A DNA stretch of 64,000 nt from contig CAIIXF020000011.1 in assembly GCA_903813345.2 (NCBI GenBank), positions 4,242,571 to 4,306,570 on the forward strand, in the 5' to 3' direction. Made by a program: the position numbers and the translations under genes. Source of the DNA: Owenia fusiformis (Eukaryota > Annelida > Polychaeta > Sabellida > Oweniidae). Position 1 is the first letter of the stretch. Every line of letters begins with the position of its first letter. The notes beneath the pieces were generated by a model. That model ran no database searches, was not told where the DNA came from, and saw nothing but the letters and a program-made list of their open reading frames with translations. Below, piece after piece: positions 1-12,100 of the stretch.

Positions 1-2132
1 AATATTGCACAAAAACCTATAGGGATGAGATGTTATTCGCTAAACCAATGTCCCTCGCAATGGACCATTGAGTTTAAATGCATTTTTACGATCAATGGAT
101 TATCAGTTAACTAGAATACGTTAGAATATTAAAAAAAATATTGCACAAAAACAAACTAATAAAAATGTGAAAGATACTCTCTAGAAATAAACGGTCTAGT
201 CCATTGTCTTGTTTTCTAAATGTGTATGTTTAGGGACCACATTTCTACAAACTGAAATTATACAACATTTAAAGGTTGTAAAAACAAAAGATTAACTTGT
301 CTCAGTAATTTGTTAATGAAAAGCATAACGTACTGGGAAATTATGAAATATCACTATATTGCCCTATGAAATGACGTTATTGTACTATTATTTTATCTTC
401 GTGAAGATGATTTGAATAAACTGAAACATAACGAGCTCCACTAATTAGACTGATCCAGTGGTCTCGTTTGGAGTCACCATTTTGTATTTATACGGGAAGG
501 TGTAATCCTTTAATGAAAAACATAATATATTAGGTAATTATTGAAATATCATTCGTGTCATTTATCATTTATATGTGTTTATAGATATTCAAAACTTCAA
601 AATGAGATAATTATGGGTTAGATAAGGACTGTAAAGTTTCGTGGATTCAATATTATTTTGTGCATCTGTTATTCCCTGTTATCTTTATATCGTACAAGTA
701 GAACACGTATGCGTGCGATTTTTTATGAAATGTATCTAATTCAAAGACAGACGCAAATAGAATACGACTTATAGCTCACTTGATTTTACTGTACTGTTCA
801 CCACTGCTCAGTATTGTAATATACCGATAAAAAGATGACTTTGTAATATACCGATAAAAAGATCACGTTTTACTTGCTTAATTATACTCACCAAATCTAT
901 TTCTGATTAATTTGAAACATTTTCTGACATAAACTGACGTTAAGTGTAATGGTCGTTGTATGTAACTATCATTAGCTTGACGTCCATGTATTACATAAAA
1001 GGCAATGACACCCATCGCCATCAGATATTAATAGATTAACACGTGCTTGCATGATATAACCTTCACAAGTTAAATTACTCCTTACATGGGCTTCCGATAT
1101 CTGTTGAATGCCCGTGCTGCTTATCAGACGAAACAAAAGCTGTGATGAGAAATCTTGAAATGCTAAAAAGCTCTTGGATCACCAAAACCTATCATAGACT
1201 ACATGTGTATAATATCACTGCATCTCGCAGTTAAATAATAGTTTAGTTGCAGTTCCCGAGTCGAGTATCATGAAGATCACTTTGCAAAGATTTTTATTAG
1301 TATCATAAAACGGTCCCTGCGCCATCTTTTTATACATAGAATGAATGTGCTCCTAAAGTGTTCTCTCCGACTACATTGTCTCATAGGTTTTTCTCCTGGA
1401 TATTCAGTAATTTTCTGCTAAAATATTAACTTTGATAAATAAAATGCAATCATATTTGGTGAATATAGAACTTTGTTTTTATATGCAATTAAAAAATGAT
1501 GTGAGAATCCTGGTCCTAGTTGGTTCAACCCCAAACTTAGGTTAGCATCCTAGAGTATCTGAAAAGTAGGCTGCTAGGAGTATCATGGTAGTAGTAACTA
1601 GACTGGGAAAACTGAAAAAGTTCAATTTAAGACTCGCGATTTCAGACTTTGTAATCTGAGTCAGCCAGAAGGTTGACATTTAGAAAAGTCTAAAGTTGGT
1701 AAGTAGGTAGGCCATCCTTCATTCAAGTGACTTTACTTATCACTCAGTATGGAAAGAAGTTAAATACCCTTGGACCAAGGATGAGGTAGGCAGGTAGTTT
1801 TGACATCCCGTTGGGACTAATTACAAAACATACTGCTACGAAAATATAGTCATCAGACAAAAGTTAATGTAACAGAATCAAACGGCATACTTTGGCAAAA
1901 ATTAATTTCTCATCAGTTTTCGCTATCATCTTGGAACCATCATCATTATTGTATACGTTCATTTTTATAATCACCGTCAGCATCTAATCTCTTTTGCTCC
2001 TTTTCCTCCATTAAATGTTTTGGACTACGACAAAATGCCAACTATCAAACCCTGTTTATGACAGTAGATAGTTTAATTAATATAAAAAATCACCAACTTC
2101 GGAACTAGCATACTCTCGTAATGTTACTAAAT
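1..2132. other. Non-coding flank, no gene seen
   Basis: AT-rich sequence downstream of the minus-strand EGF/vWD gene. I see no open frame with protein-like composition and no splice-bounded exon. The only structure noticed is a short direct duplication at about 815-863, where a 22-base unit (taatataccgataaaaagat core) occurs twice at a 27-base spacing. Confidence 0.5.
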
Positions 2133-2384
2133 TGAGCCAGGCCACAGGAAAAGGGGTCTTATCACAGATTTTTTCAATATTCTGATTTTTTGTTTATCGT
2201 AGAAAGCACAAAGAGACCTTTCAAATGAGCCATGGTTTATGTCTTAACTATTTTTCCTTGCATATATAGACCAAAAAGGCGAATTTGAATTTAGCACATT
2301 TTTCTTTTAATCGTGGGCACATTTTTGACTCTGTAGCACAATTCTATTTTTTGTGATAAGACCGGTTTTCCTATGGCCAGGCTC
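2133..2384. mobile_element. MITE, GAGCCAGGCC family, copy A
   Basis: A 252-bp element whose ends are inverted: it opens with gagccaggccacagg and closes with the complement (ggccaggctc). The inner parts also pair: ggggtcttatcac near the left end and gtgataagaccgg near the right. A second copy of the same length lies at 31332-31583 and an internally deleted copy at 39903-40048. It has no coding capacity, so it is a non-autonomous element of unknown superfamily. Confidence 0.8.
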
Positions 2385-2608
2385 ATTTATTGTAGTGCAC
2401 TTATTGATGGTTGCCTGTCTCTTTCAAATGGTATATTCAATTGTTGTGACAATAGCACCTTTCTCTTAATCCTAACTATTTGTATTGTTTGAAACGATAA
2501 CAAGTTAGTGGCTTGCTCTCTGGGAATGAGGGGCTATATCATTTCGAACAAACCAAAGACGGATATCGATACTAACGCATTGGTTACTCTTTGTATTTTA
2601 AATATATA

Positions 2609-2614
2609 TTTATT
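2609..2614 (-). promoter_or_regulatory. Candidate polyadenylation signal of the EGF/vWD gene
   Basis: AATAAA on the minus strand, about 210 bases after the stop codon at 2824. It is the first such hexamer found downstream of the stop, so it is the best candidate, but hexamers are common in AT-rich DNA. Confidence 0.4.
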
Positions 2615-2644
2615 AGTCCCTCAGTCTTAATCTGGGGAGCATTT

Positions 2645-2786
2645 ATGCCTTGGTCACATTTGCTCCGATCCATCGTCTGGCGCCCGGCCGATTGAGTGTT
2701 TTGCTCAATATTGAATTCAATTTTGAACAAAATACTCAATCGGCCGGGCGCCGTATTTAAAATCGGAGCAAATGTGACCAAGGCAT
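2645..2786. mobile_element. Palindromic MITE in the 3' UTR of the EGF/vWD gene
   Basis: The outer 25 bases (atgccttggtcacatttgct...) are repeated as a near-exact reverse complement at 2762-2786. The inner block cggccgattgagtgtttt pairs with its complement near 2725-2750, so almost the whole 142 bp folds into one hairpin. It begins 38 bp past the stop codon of the gene on the minus strand. The first AATAAA on that strand (2614-2609) lies beyond it, so it probably sits in the mature 3' UTR. A half-site with the same core (gcaaatgtgac) occurs near 52503. Confidence 0.85.
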
Positions 2787-2823
2787 TAGGTAAACAGAAT
2801 GTCGACGGTAATGTTCATGGAGT

Positions 2824-3145
2824 TCAGCAAACAACGTCATAGTAATCATAGTAGTAGGAAGTAGTAAGATTTGCATTTCTGTGTGCCTCGATCATTGTAG
2901 CACAGCAGTCAAATATTCCATCTGCACAGTCTGACTTGAGAAACACTTGCTTTTTAAGGATGTCACACTTTTCTTCTTTTGAAACTGCGAAGTATGAATC
3001 TACGACGCACGAGTTCCATTTAAACGATTGCTTGTCTCTGCCACAGTCGGAGTAGTAACAGTAAAGTTCTGTCAAGTGAAAACGCTCTCTGTCGGTTTCC
3101 AGCCAGGGTTCATCGGGAATACCATTCGGCTGACAAGTCTCAGAA
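2824..3145 (-). CDS. Exon 6: cysteine-rich C-terminus and stop
   Basis: Starts after atatttag| with one base completing the phase-2 codon. It encodes 106 residues with nine cysteines, including a CC pair (DCCATM), and ends in ...YYYDYYDVVC-stop. The arrangement after the vWD domain recalls the C8 region of vWF-type proteins, but I cannot assign it with certainty. A C-terminal Cys is suited to inter-chain disulphide formation. Confidence 0.88.
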
Positions 3146-6100
3146 CTAAATATAAAATAATAGTGATGTTATTTAAGGATTTAAGCCTTGCAGACTCAAA
3201 ATCTTTCAAAATGTTTGCATGACCCCGCATTACGTTGTGGGCTTAGTTTTCTCCTGATGACCATCGTGAATTATTGTGTTTTATGGATTATGGCGACGGC
3301 TTTTGTGAATGGATGTTGACCCTTTGAAACGCCTATTGACTTGGAGACTGGATTTGTGATTGTGATATTGGTTCTTGAATGGTGGGGGGAAAGGGGGTAT
3401 TAGACATTGTTTCTTTTCACGTTAGATCATAGGGACTGTTTTTCTTGACTGGTATGCACTTAGAGTTTGCTTTTTCTTGAATTGCTAAGTTCCATTACAA
3501 CTTTTCGTCCTTTCCCTTTGGCACTTGTGCTTATATACAAGGGTCGATCAAAAAGTTTCTTACCGTTGGCTCTAGATTTTATAATAAGAGGAGTTGGATG
3601 CTCAAACTTTTACATGAGACAGGGTAGTAAGTTTGCTTGCGACTGTCTGAGTTTCATTTAAATTGGTTCATTGGTAGTGACTCAGAGTCAATACATATTT
3701 TCAATGATTGAATTAGGTGGAGCAGCGCTTTTTATAAAAAAATGTGCTAAGCTGCAGTTTTGGAAAGGAGGAGGGAAGTTAGTGCAACAGATTTTGGACA
3801 GTCATATGTTTGATTTTGGCCATTTCCTGGGGATTTAAACAGGTGCATATGTTAGGTGAATGCATTACCTCCAGGAAAATCACTTCTAGAGATGATAAAA
3901 TAATTTCGACTTTGAGACAGGGTAGATGCAAACAACCCACCCACATGTTTTTTCTGAAACGTTTTCCTGATTTTCAACCCCTTCCATCCCTACTTTTTTA
4001 ATTTTTCTTGCATCAATATGTTGCATTTTGACACACAGATAATCCCTTACAAGGAATAAATGATTCCTTTTAGATAAAGTGGAAAACAATATTTCCCATG
4101 TTATTTTCCCATAGGAAAAATCATTGCTTTCAGCTAAGTTTGGTCACCCATAATGGGTATCTTTAAAACCCCTGAAGGAATTACTTATTCCTTTAAAGTG
4201 GTTAACTATGTGTTAGATCCTTTCTAACACTGAGTAGTGTCATCTGTCAACAGACTGTAGTTTAATCATGCTTCATTAGTTTTTCTGCTAATATTCATTC
4301 TCATTCAAAACATTCATCCCCAGTTGCAATGCACTTCCAATATATGTCCACTCGATCCAAAAACACATGTTTAAGGCCTTTGTATGAGAGGTTTTAAACT
4401 ATGTCGGTAAATTTCCAGAACCACAACTCAGCAGATATTTTATTTATAACGCTGCTCCACCTAACTCTATCATATAAAATATGAATTGACTCTGTGTCAC
4501 TACCAATAAAATAATTTACATGAAACTTGTACAGTTTCAAGCAAACTAACTATCCTGTCTCATGTTAAAGTTTGAGCTTCCAGCTAACGGTAAGAGACTT
4601 TTTGATCGGCCCTTATATTCATACATTGCAAAATATGTTCTATAAAATCACCATAAATATAAAATCACTAAAAGAACATTTTTCAATGAAACTTTTTGCA
4701 AGGGTCAAGTTTTGGACAACTCAATTTCAATCTCAATCGCTTAGCAACTGTACCCGACAAATGCATTATGTATATTTCACACACTGGTCATTATGTGAAT
4801 ACTCTGTTCGGATTGGCTGAAATCGGACACACCATGCCTAGCTATGTGTGAATAGTTAATGAGGCGATTTAATTGGGAGTTTTATTACTTGTATTGAGCA
4901 GGATACTGCATTTTTCAAACCAAATTTGACGCCTACATTATTCAACATTTAAATGACATTCAGATAGCACATCACTCACTGTGATCGGAAGAAATGAACG
5001 GAGGGGGATGCGGCGATTATTGATAGAAAATTCAACAAATCTGGGAGACTTATTATTTTAAGAACTCGAGAAAGTTTACAGTTGAATTGCTAAATGAATA
5101 GGCGCACGGCACTGTCAAATATTTTAGGTCTTCCAGGAATATTTTTGAACCGATAATTTTCTAAGATATGAAATCTTTTAAAAAGGCGTAACGTCACCAA
5201 CGTGCATAAGTCGATGTTTTTTGACATCATCCAACAATGGTTTGTGCGACCTGTAATAAGTACTTGTAAGGGACGTTTATTATCACAAACTAATATCATT
5301 ACTTTTCATATATTAGACTCGAATGGTCATTACACTGCACTTAGTCCAGGTCTTAAATTATTTTCACACATTGCAAAATATTTTCTACCATGGCACTTAA
5401 AAGATACGAAATCGCTTAGAGAACATATTTTCAATGAAACTTTTCGCAAGGGTCAAGTTGTCAATACATCAATTCTAATCGTAGAAGTAATCAAGTTGTC
5501 ACCTTGACAACCCTATGCAACGACTGCGTTATTAATTATATAACAGTATGCAGTTACGTGAAATAGCGTTTTTTATTTGCCGGAATCGGACACACCATGC
5601 CAAGCTATGTGTGAATAAGGGTTAACGAACTTTTCAGGGTTTTCAACAATGTGTCATTGGCAATATAGCCAGGTCTTTTTCAGAAAACTTGAAAATCGTT
5701 TAAAATTGAATAAAGGTAAAAGTTGTTTTGATAGAAAATTACACAAAGAATTCAAACATGTCATGAAATAGAAGAAACTGTTTTTATTGGTTAAATGCAG
5801 ATATCTTAAAATGTCATAAAAACGAAACTTCAAATTCTAATGCACGTCATTTCTACCAAAGGATACAGGTTTATCTTCCTCATAAATAAGTTGAAAATAT
5901 ATCAATTATTTTCAGGCATTTAAATTACCTAGGCTCGATAGTGTTGTCTTTTACTTGAAAGGAGTCACCAATCAAACGTCCTCTATTATTTTCATGTCTA
6001 ACGTCTGTACCATCTTTCATTTTGTAGTCATCGTCAGACTGATCGTTAGCATTACGACATATTCCTTCAAATTAATAATGTTAAGAGTTAATCGCTAAGA

Positions 6101-9100
6101 AGTTCTTCCTTTTAGAAAAATCTATTCTGTTGTGGAGTATTTGCATTGAAAGTACAAAGACTGACTTGATACTAACTCAGTCATTATACTGTATATATGT
6201 CTGAAAAAAAGATTGAAGACACAAAAAAATTCAAGCATGGCGAATTTCGACTGATGAAGTTAGATGTGCTCCTAAAAATGACAGGATTCATGAACGCACC
6301 TTGTCATTATAGGAAATTGAACCTCAAAATATCACTATGTCACAAACTACAAAAAGGTAATAAATAAATCAATATCATCAACGAAAAAGAAGCTAAAAGT
6401 TAAAGTAAGCTATCACTAGAAACTACTTGTCTGAATTCTGTTGACATGCGTACCTTGGACGATTGTTTTTAACGACGGTGATATTTTTACGTAAGTATCC
6501 CAATCTCCGTCGAATCTTATCTCTACTCCTCTACTCTCGACGGATATAGTTGTAAACTTTCCACTCGGACTGATACGAACATTAAGTATAAAGTTTGCAT
6601 CACCAGGGTCGACCCATGTTTCGTTTCCATATCCAATCTGTTTACCATCCCGCTGTTTTATTGCAAAGCAAACAGAAACACATACAGGGTGTCCCAGAAC
6701 TCAAGATAATTTTTAAGGACATATAAGATATGGATGATTTTTCTTCAAAGGGGCATTAAATAAACAGTACATACATTGACATGAAGAACTGACATGAATT
6801 TAAGGCACTACTTGGGCAAGAGCCTCTTAGTGCGCTCCTTAGTGATTTTTAAAGTACCTCCTGCACTAAAGTTCCAATACACCGTTGGAAAGCTGAGAGT
6901 GTCAGCTTTAAGAATCTAGCCCCCCTTCGACGTTTCCAAGGGGAAAAATTAAAAAATCAATCATGCTTTTTCAATCAAAATATATCTTGACAATCGGTTT
7001 CTAATTTCAATCTCAACTGACAACATTTGTGGTCTAGGCAACACAACAATTTATCATTATGATATTTATTACACTTTGTGGTTATGATTACATTTTCTCT
7101 TTGAAAATACCACCCAAATATCCATAGAAACATCATTTTACATAATTTTTCATATAAAACAGTAGAATGTACTTTAATTGCATAAATGATATATATGTTG
7201 TCACTCTCTATGATCAGTTGTGTGACTTTGCTTCTATCCATAGTTTATATGAGGGTGGGAGGGTAGTTGTATGTGAAAATGTATGGTTTTAGAATACTCC
7301 ACAGTCTTTTTTGGGTACACTATTCTGACTCTTGTCGAGGTATTCCGATCTGAGTCAAATATTCCGAGTTTACTTTTTTAATACACTCAATAGATGTCTA
7401 CTTTGGTTATTTATCACTTCGTATTTTGACTCAATCTACAAGGGTCGTTCGAAAAGTTTTGCACGAAAGAGAAGCGAATTTATTATATTTTGTGAAAGAA
7501 GGGCGAGTTGTTTGTAGAATGAATCGGGGGATTTTTTTCATGAATTTCGCTTATGTTTTTCATCCAAAAAACATCAATACACTTTAAAACATTTTGTTTA
7601 CTTTAAGATTACACCATGTAATCCAAAAATATATTTCTCATTTTCAAAGATAATCCATGGATTAACACCAAGGTATTTTTATTTTTCAATATTCAGAAGG
7701 CTGGGAATCAATGATGCTCAACGCTTTTGAATACGATAAATGCTGTTTTAAATAGGTTTTACGTATGCCAATAATTTCTCAAATTATGTCAGCTGAATGC
7801 ATTCCTTAATCCCTAAAATGCCTATCATAATAACATTCTTTTGTCTTGGCCACTTAATATGTTTTGTTGCTGTCTGATCATCAAATCAAATTGTTGTTAT
7901 TTAAAGATGTCAGTCAAATCTGGTAAGCACAACAGCACAACAGTTACCTAAATAGCACGAGTACATATTATGTAACTCATCCATAATATTTCATGCATCA
8001 GGTATTAAGGCTTAGGGGATTAACTTTTACACATAAACTGAAGTGACAGATGTGTATGCTTACATGTACAACTTCCAGGATTGTAAGAATTCAAAACTTG
8101 TTGATAGCCATATTTTCCTGAATGTGACATCGAGATATTATGGCATTTATGAGTGGTAAAACATGAAAAAAGCATTTTTATTTAAAATTAGCATATGATT
8201 TGAATTGATGCCAAGAAATGTATTAGTTAACTGTATCCGTTTTACATCCATTGCAGTTGGCTACATTATAAGACAAGGCATTCACATGCAAAATGTCAAC
8301 ACCTGCCATTTGTTACAGACACCAACTGCCAAACACCAACTGCCAAATGATAAACACCAACCACTGAACACCGTCCACAAAAAAAGTTTGAGACCATAAC
8401 AATGGTGGTGACATAAAAATGATCATGGAAAATTGTATTTTTTTTAAAAAGTAGGAACTTCTGAGGTTATTAGAAAATTGGAAGACAAGGAAGGATTCTG
8501 GCTTTAAGATATTAGGGTTATAAATTGCAATGAAACTAAAACAAAACATTCTTTTTCTCAAATATCACAGTGTATATTCAAATCACAAATACGATATCAT
8601 ACAATTACAATAAGGGTCTAGTGCACTTTCCATTATGATATCCCCATGAACAAAATGAATCATTTCTAGGTGTAACATAAAGAATACAATGTCACATAAT
8701 ACTGTGGAAAATATTTGAGCGTTTGGACCCACATGGGCTGAGGTTGAGGTCATTTAGTCCAGCAAGGGTGTATTGACTTGCCATTGAATGGGCTCCATTG
8801 ACTTAACATGTGGATATCATCAATTCCAATAGAGGCCATTGGTTTCTAATGATTTTCACAAAAATACCTAAAATACACTATGACCTGAATCGATTGCAAA
8901 TTAAATAATTTCACAGTATGACACAAATGGTATATCACATCATATGTGCAAATATACAGTTTGCAATCGATTCAGGTCATACTTCAAATTAAACAATTAT
9001 ACATTTTTTCCATCATTTTTTCTACAAAATGGCTTTAGAAAAATGCTTCAAAAGCAACTTTTACACTAATGAAATCCCATACAACTTTGTAAAGCCAAAG

Positions 9101-12100
9101 ATTATACTGTTATGTTTCATTAATTAATAACATATTTGGATAATATGTTGGGATGTGTAGGATGCAAATGGATTTTGACAGACACAAAAATACTTCTTGG
9201 TTTGGCATCTCTACCCCTGTACACTTTATGATTGAATATTGGCCTGTAAGTGGCCCATTCATCAATACGGTGCTGAATATAAAAATGCGCGAAAAAAGAC
9301 CAAAGTCTTACACGATCCAGTCAAAATAACTTTGTCTGTATGTCATGACGTCATAAAATTGTCATGGTAATAAAGTTTGGCGACTATACAGGAATATATA
9401 GCCGACCTTCCGCTCCATTGACTTCCATACAAATGCTTCGCTAGGTATGTAATACTAATACATATAGCTAGGTCTGAATATTAAACTCCAGCCAAATAGA
9501 GCCAGCACAATATTTCAACCTTTGTAACCCTTGCAAAAAGATTTTCTTGCAATAAAAATGTGAAAATAGCTTAGGGTACTTGTAAGCCAATCTGATTTTA
9601 AGGTAGATATGTCTCGATATTTTTCACTAATTTTCATGATTATAAATACCGATTATCAATGAAAGGGACAATATTTTCACATTTGTAAGTGTATGTGTAT
9701 GCATGGTCCATGGTGTATGTTACCATAATTCTTTATATCCACTTAAAATGTCAAAAACATTGCCCAATTTATAATTATCAGATAATTTATTCATCACCAA
9801 AATTAGTAAAAATTATCAACATGCAGAACTACCTTAAAGAGTTTAATCTCTCACTCAGTCACAATCATGTCAACCAAAACTGTACTTGTATTACATAATA
9901 TAGGATTATACAGCTTACCATACGTGTCCAATCTATATAGCATCCACACTGACATCTTTACAGAATCATATATAATTTTTGAATATAAACTAACTCAACC
10001 CAATAAGGCGAGTACTAAAGAATTTACTTACCTGCCATCTAAAAATCTGCTTGGAACTACCATTGGATTACCATTGGATTCCTCCAAGAGAATATTCTAG
10101 GGATTATGGAATGCATTCAGCTTACATAATTTGAGAAATTATTGTCATACGTAAAACCTATTTAAAACAGCATTTATCATATTCAAAAGCGTTGAGCATC
10201 AATGATTCCCAGCCCTCTGAAGTTTGAAAAATAAAAATACCTGGGTGTTAATCCATGGATCATCTTTGAAAACGAGAAATATATGTTTTTGGATTACATG
10301 GTGTAATCTTAAAGTAAACAAAATGTTTTAAAGTGTATTGATGTTTTTTGGATGAAAAACATAAGCGAAATTCATGAAAAAAATCCCCCGATTCATTCTA
10401 CAAACAACTCGCCCACCTTTCTGGACCATAAGCAATATACTACCTGAGATATGTTGGCTTAAAAAATTGAACCAATGGGCTATGGTCCATATGACGTCAT
10501 TAAATTGAATTAATTTTGTGAATGCCTTGATAGGCTGAAATGGTTTAGTCAATCTTTGTTCTTTCAGCTGCTAAACAGGTTATGTTATAACTAATTTATA
10601 TTTAATCTAAATACTCATTACTTAACGTGTAGTCTTCCTTTTCAGTAAAGCATTATGTCTAGTCAATAAGTAAATGTCTGAACCATCCTACTTATAGGAT
10701 ATCAAACAGCTTCCCTTAATACATTTTCTCTTTTCTAAGTCCACCTTGGAATACTTAGCAATCACAATGAATGAATATAACTTGTGTAATACTGTTTCCC
10801 CATTCTTCATCATGTATTCTATCAAGGTTTTCTGCTCCAACTTTATTATTTCGAGCCATATTCTCCGATATTTTCTGAATTTATGAGAACATTGACAACG
10901 TCATAACATCAGGTAATTTGCTCAAGATGTTTGAAGAGTATATGTTTCCGGTCATTCTTTAGCATAACTAAAGAAACAAGATGGGAAATATTGAGATACG
11001 ATTTACATTAAATTTGCCTTGAGAACAATACTATAAATTATTTAAATTGAAGTCTATGTAAGTTAATTTAGATTGTTTAGTAACATTGATCTTTATGTAT
11101 TACTAGTCATCTTTTGCAAAATGATATGGACCATAGCGTCATCACCTTCGTTGCTATAGTAACCGTAAAATGTTAAGTATTAGAATATATTCATGAAAAG
11201 TTGACAGTGTACTTTATATACCATCCTCCTAAGCAGGTATCCAGGACCCTCCTTATTCCCCCTGCTATAACCAATTTGGAAGCGCCCGATTACACTGAAT
11301 CACGTGATCTAATTATGCGCAGTGACGTATACATGATTTCTGTCGCCGTGTTGCGACAGCAAATCAGATTGCGAGTTCTTAATCTGGGAAATGCTAACTG
11401 CTTATCGCAGGGGGTAAAAAGAAAGAATATATTCTGGATTTTGAAGCCCTGTTAGATGTTTATATACCTACACATTGAACTTCGTGTTAAAGCCTCTTTA
11501 CCTTTAAATTTTTATTTACTTAACCTGCGATGAAAATACTTATACTATTGATGGAAACGTAATTTGATTTTAATTTCAATACCTCCAAATTTTCTCAATT
11601 TTTTTTCCTCAATTACAATAGGTCGAAAATTGATGATAAATTTGATGATAAATTTGAAAATCGACATTCCCATATTAACCAAAGGGAAATGGTAGGTTTG
11701 CCGCAAGTCACATGACAGAATATCCATCCATCTGATTCCTTGCAAAAATACGAGTTAGGCAGGCAATTGAATTTGCTAACTTTATTTAACAAAATATTGA
11801 TATGTTTCTTCAGATTCAACAAAGTTATAGGGCTTTAAAGTCAAAATTGTTTTTTCAAAAAACCTCTCCCATTGAAATAACACAGGAGGCGAAAAATAAT
11901 TTTCAAAATTGACTTTGAAGCGCTGTTACTTTAATATTCATCAAATAAACTAAACACTTAGTGTTCAAAAAAGTTAGACAATTCAATTTTCTATATAAAA
12001 ATATTTTTTGCTGAATCTTTTACTGAAAAGATATCCTGATTTCTGATTTGCCCCGAACCTTCCATTTCCCATTATATTACATGGGAATGACGATTTTCAA

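Larger units (their letters stand above)
7501..10414. repeat. Large inverted repeat (arms 7501-7816 and 10098-10414)
   Basis: Two arms of about 316 bp are reverse complements with few differences. The left arm starts gggcgagttgtttgtagaat and the right arm ends attctacaaacaactcgccc. They enclose about 2.3 kb of AT-rich DNA with no recognisable transposase. Just outside the left arm is a mariner-like end (acaagggtcgttcgaaaagt at about 7439), which suggests an element whose right terminus was lost. It lies in intron 3 of the EGF/vWD gene. Confidence 0.8.
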
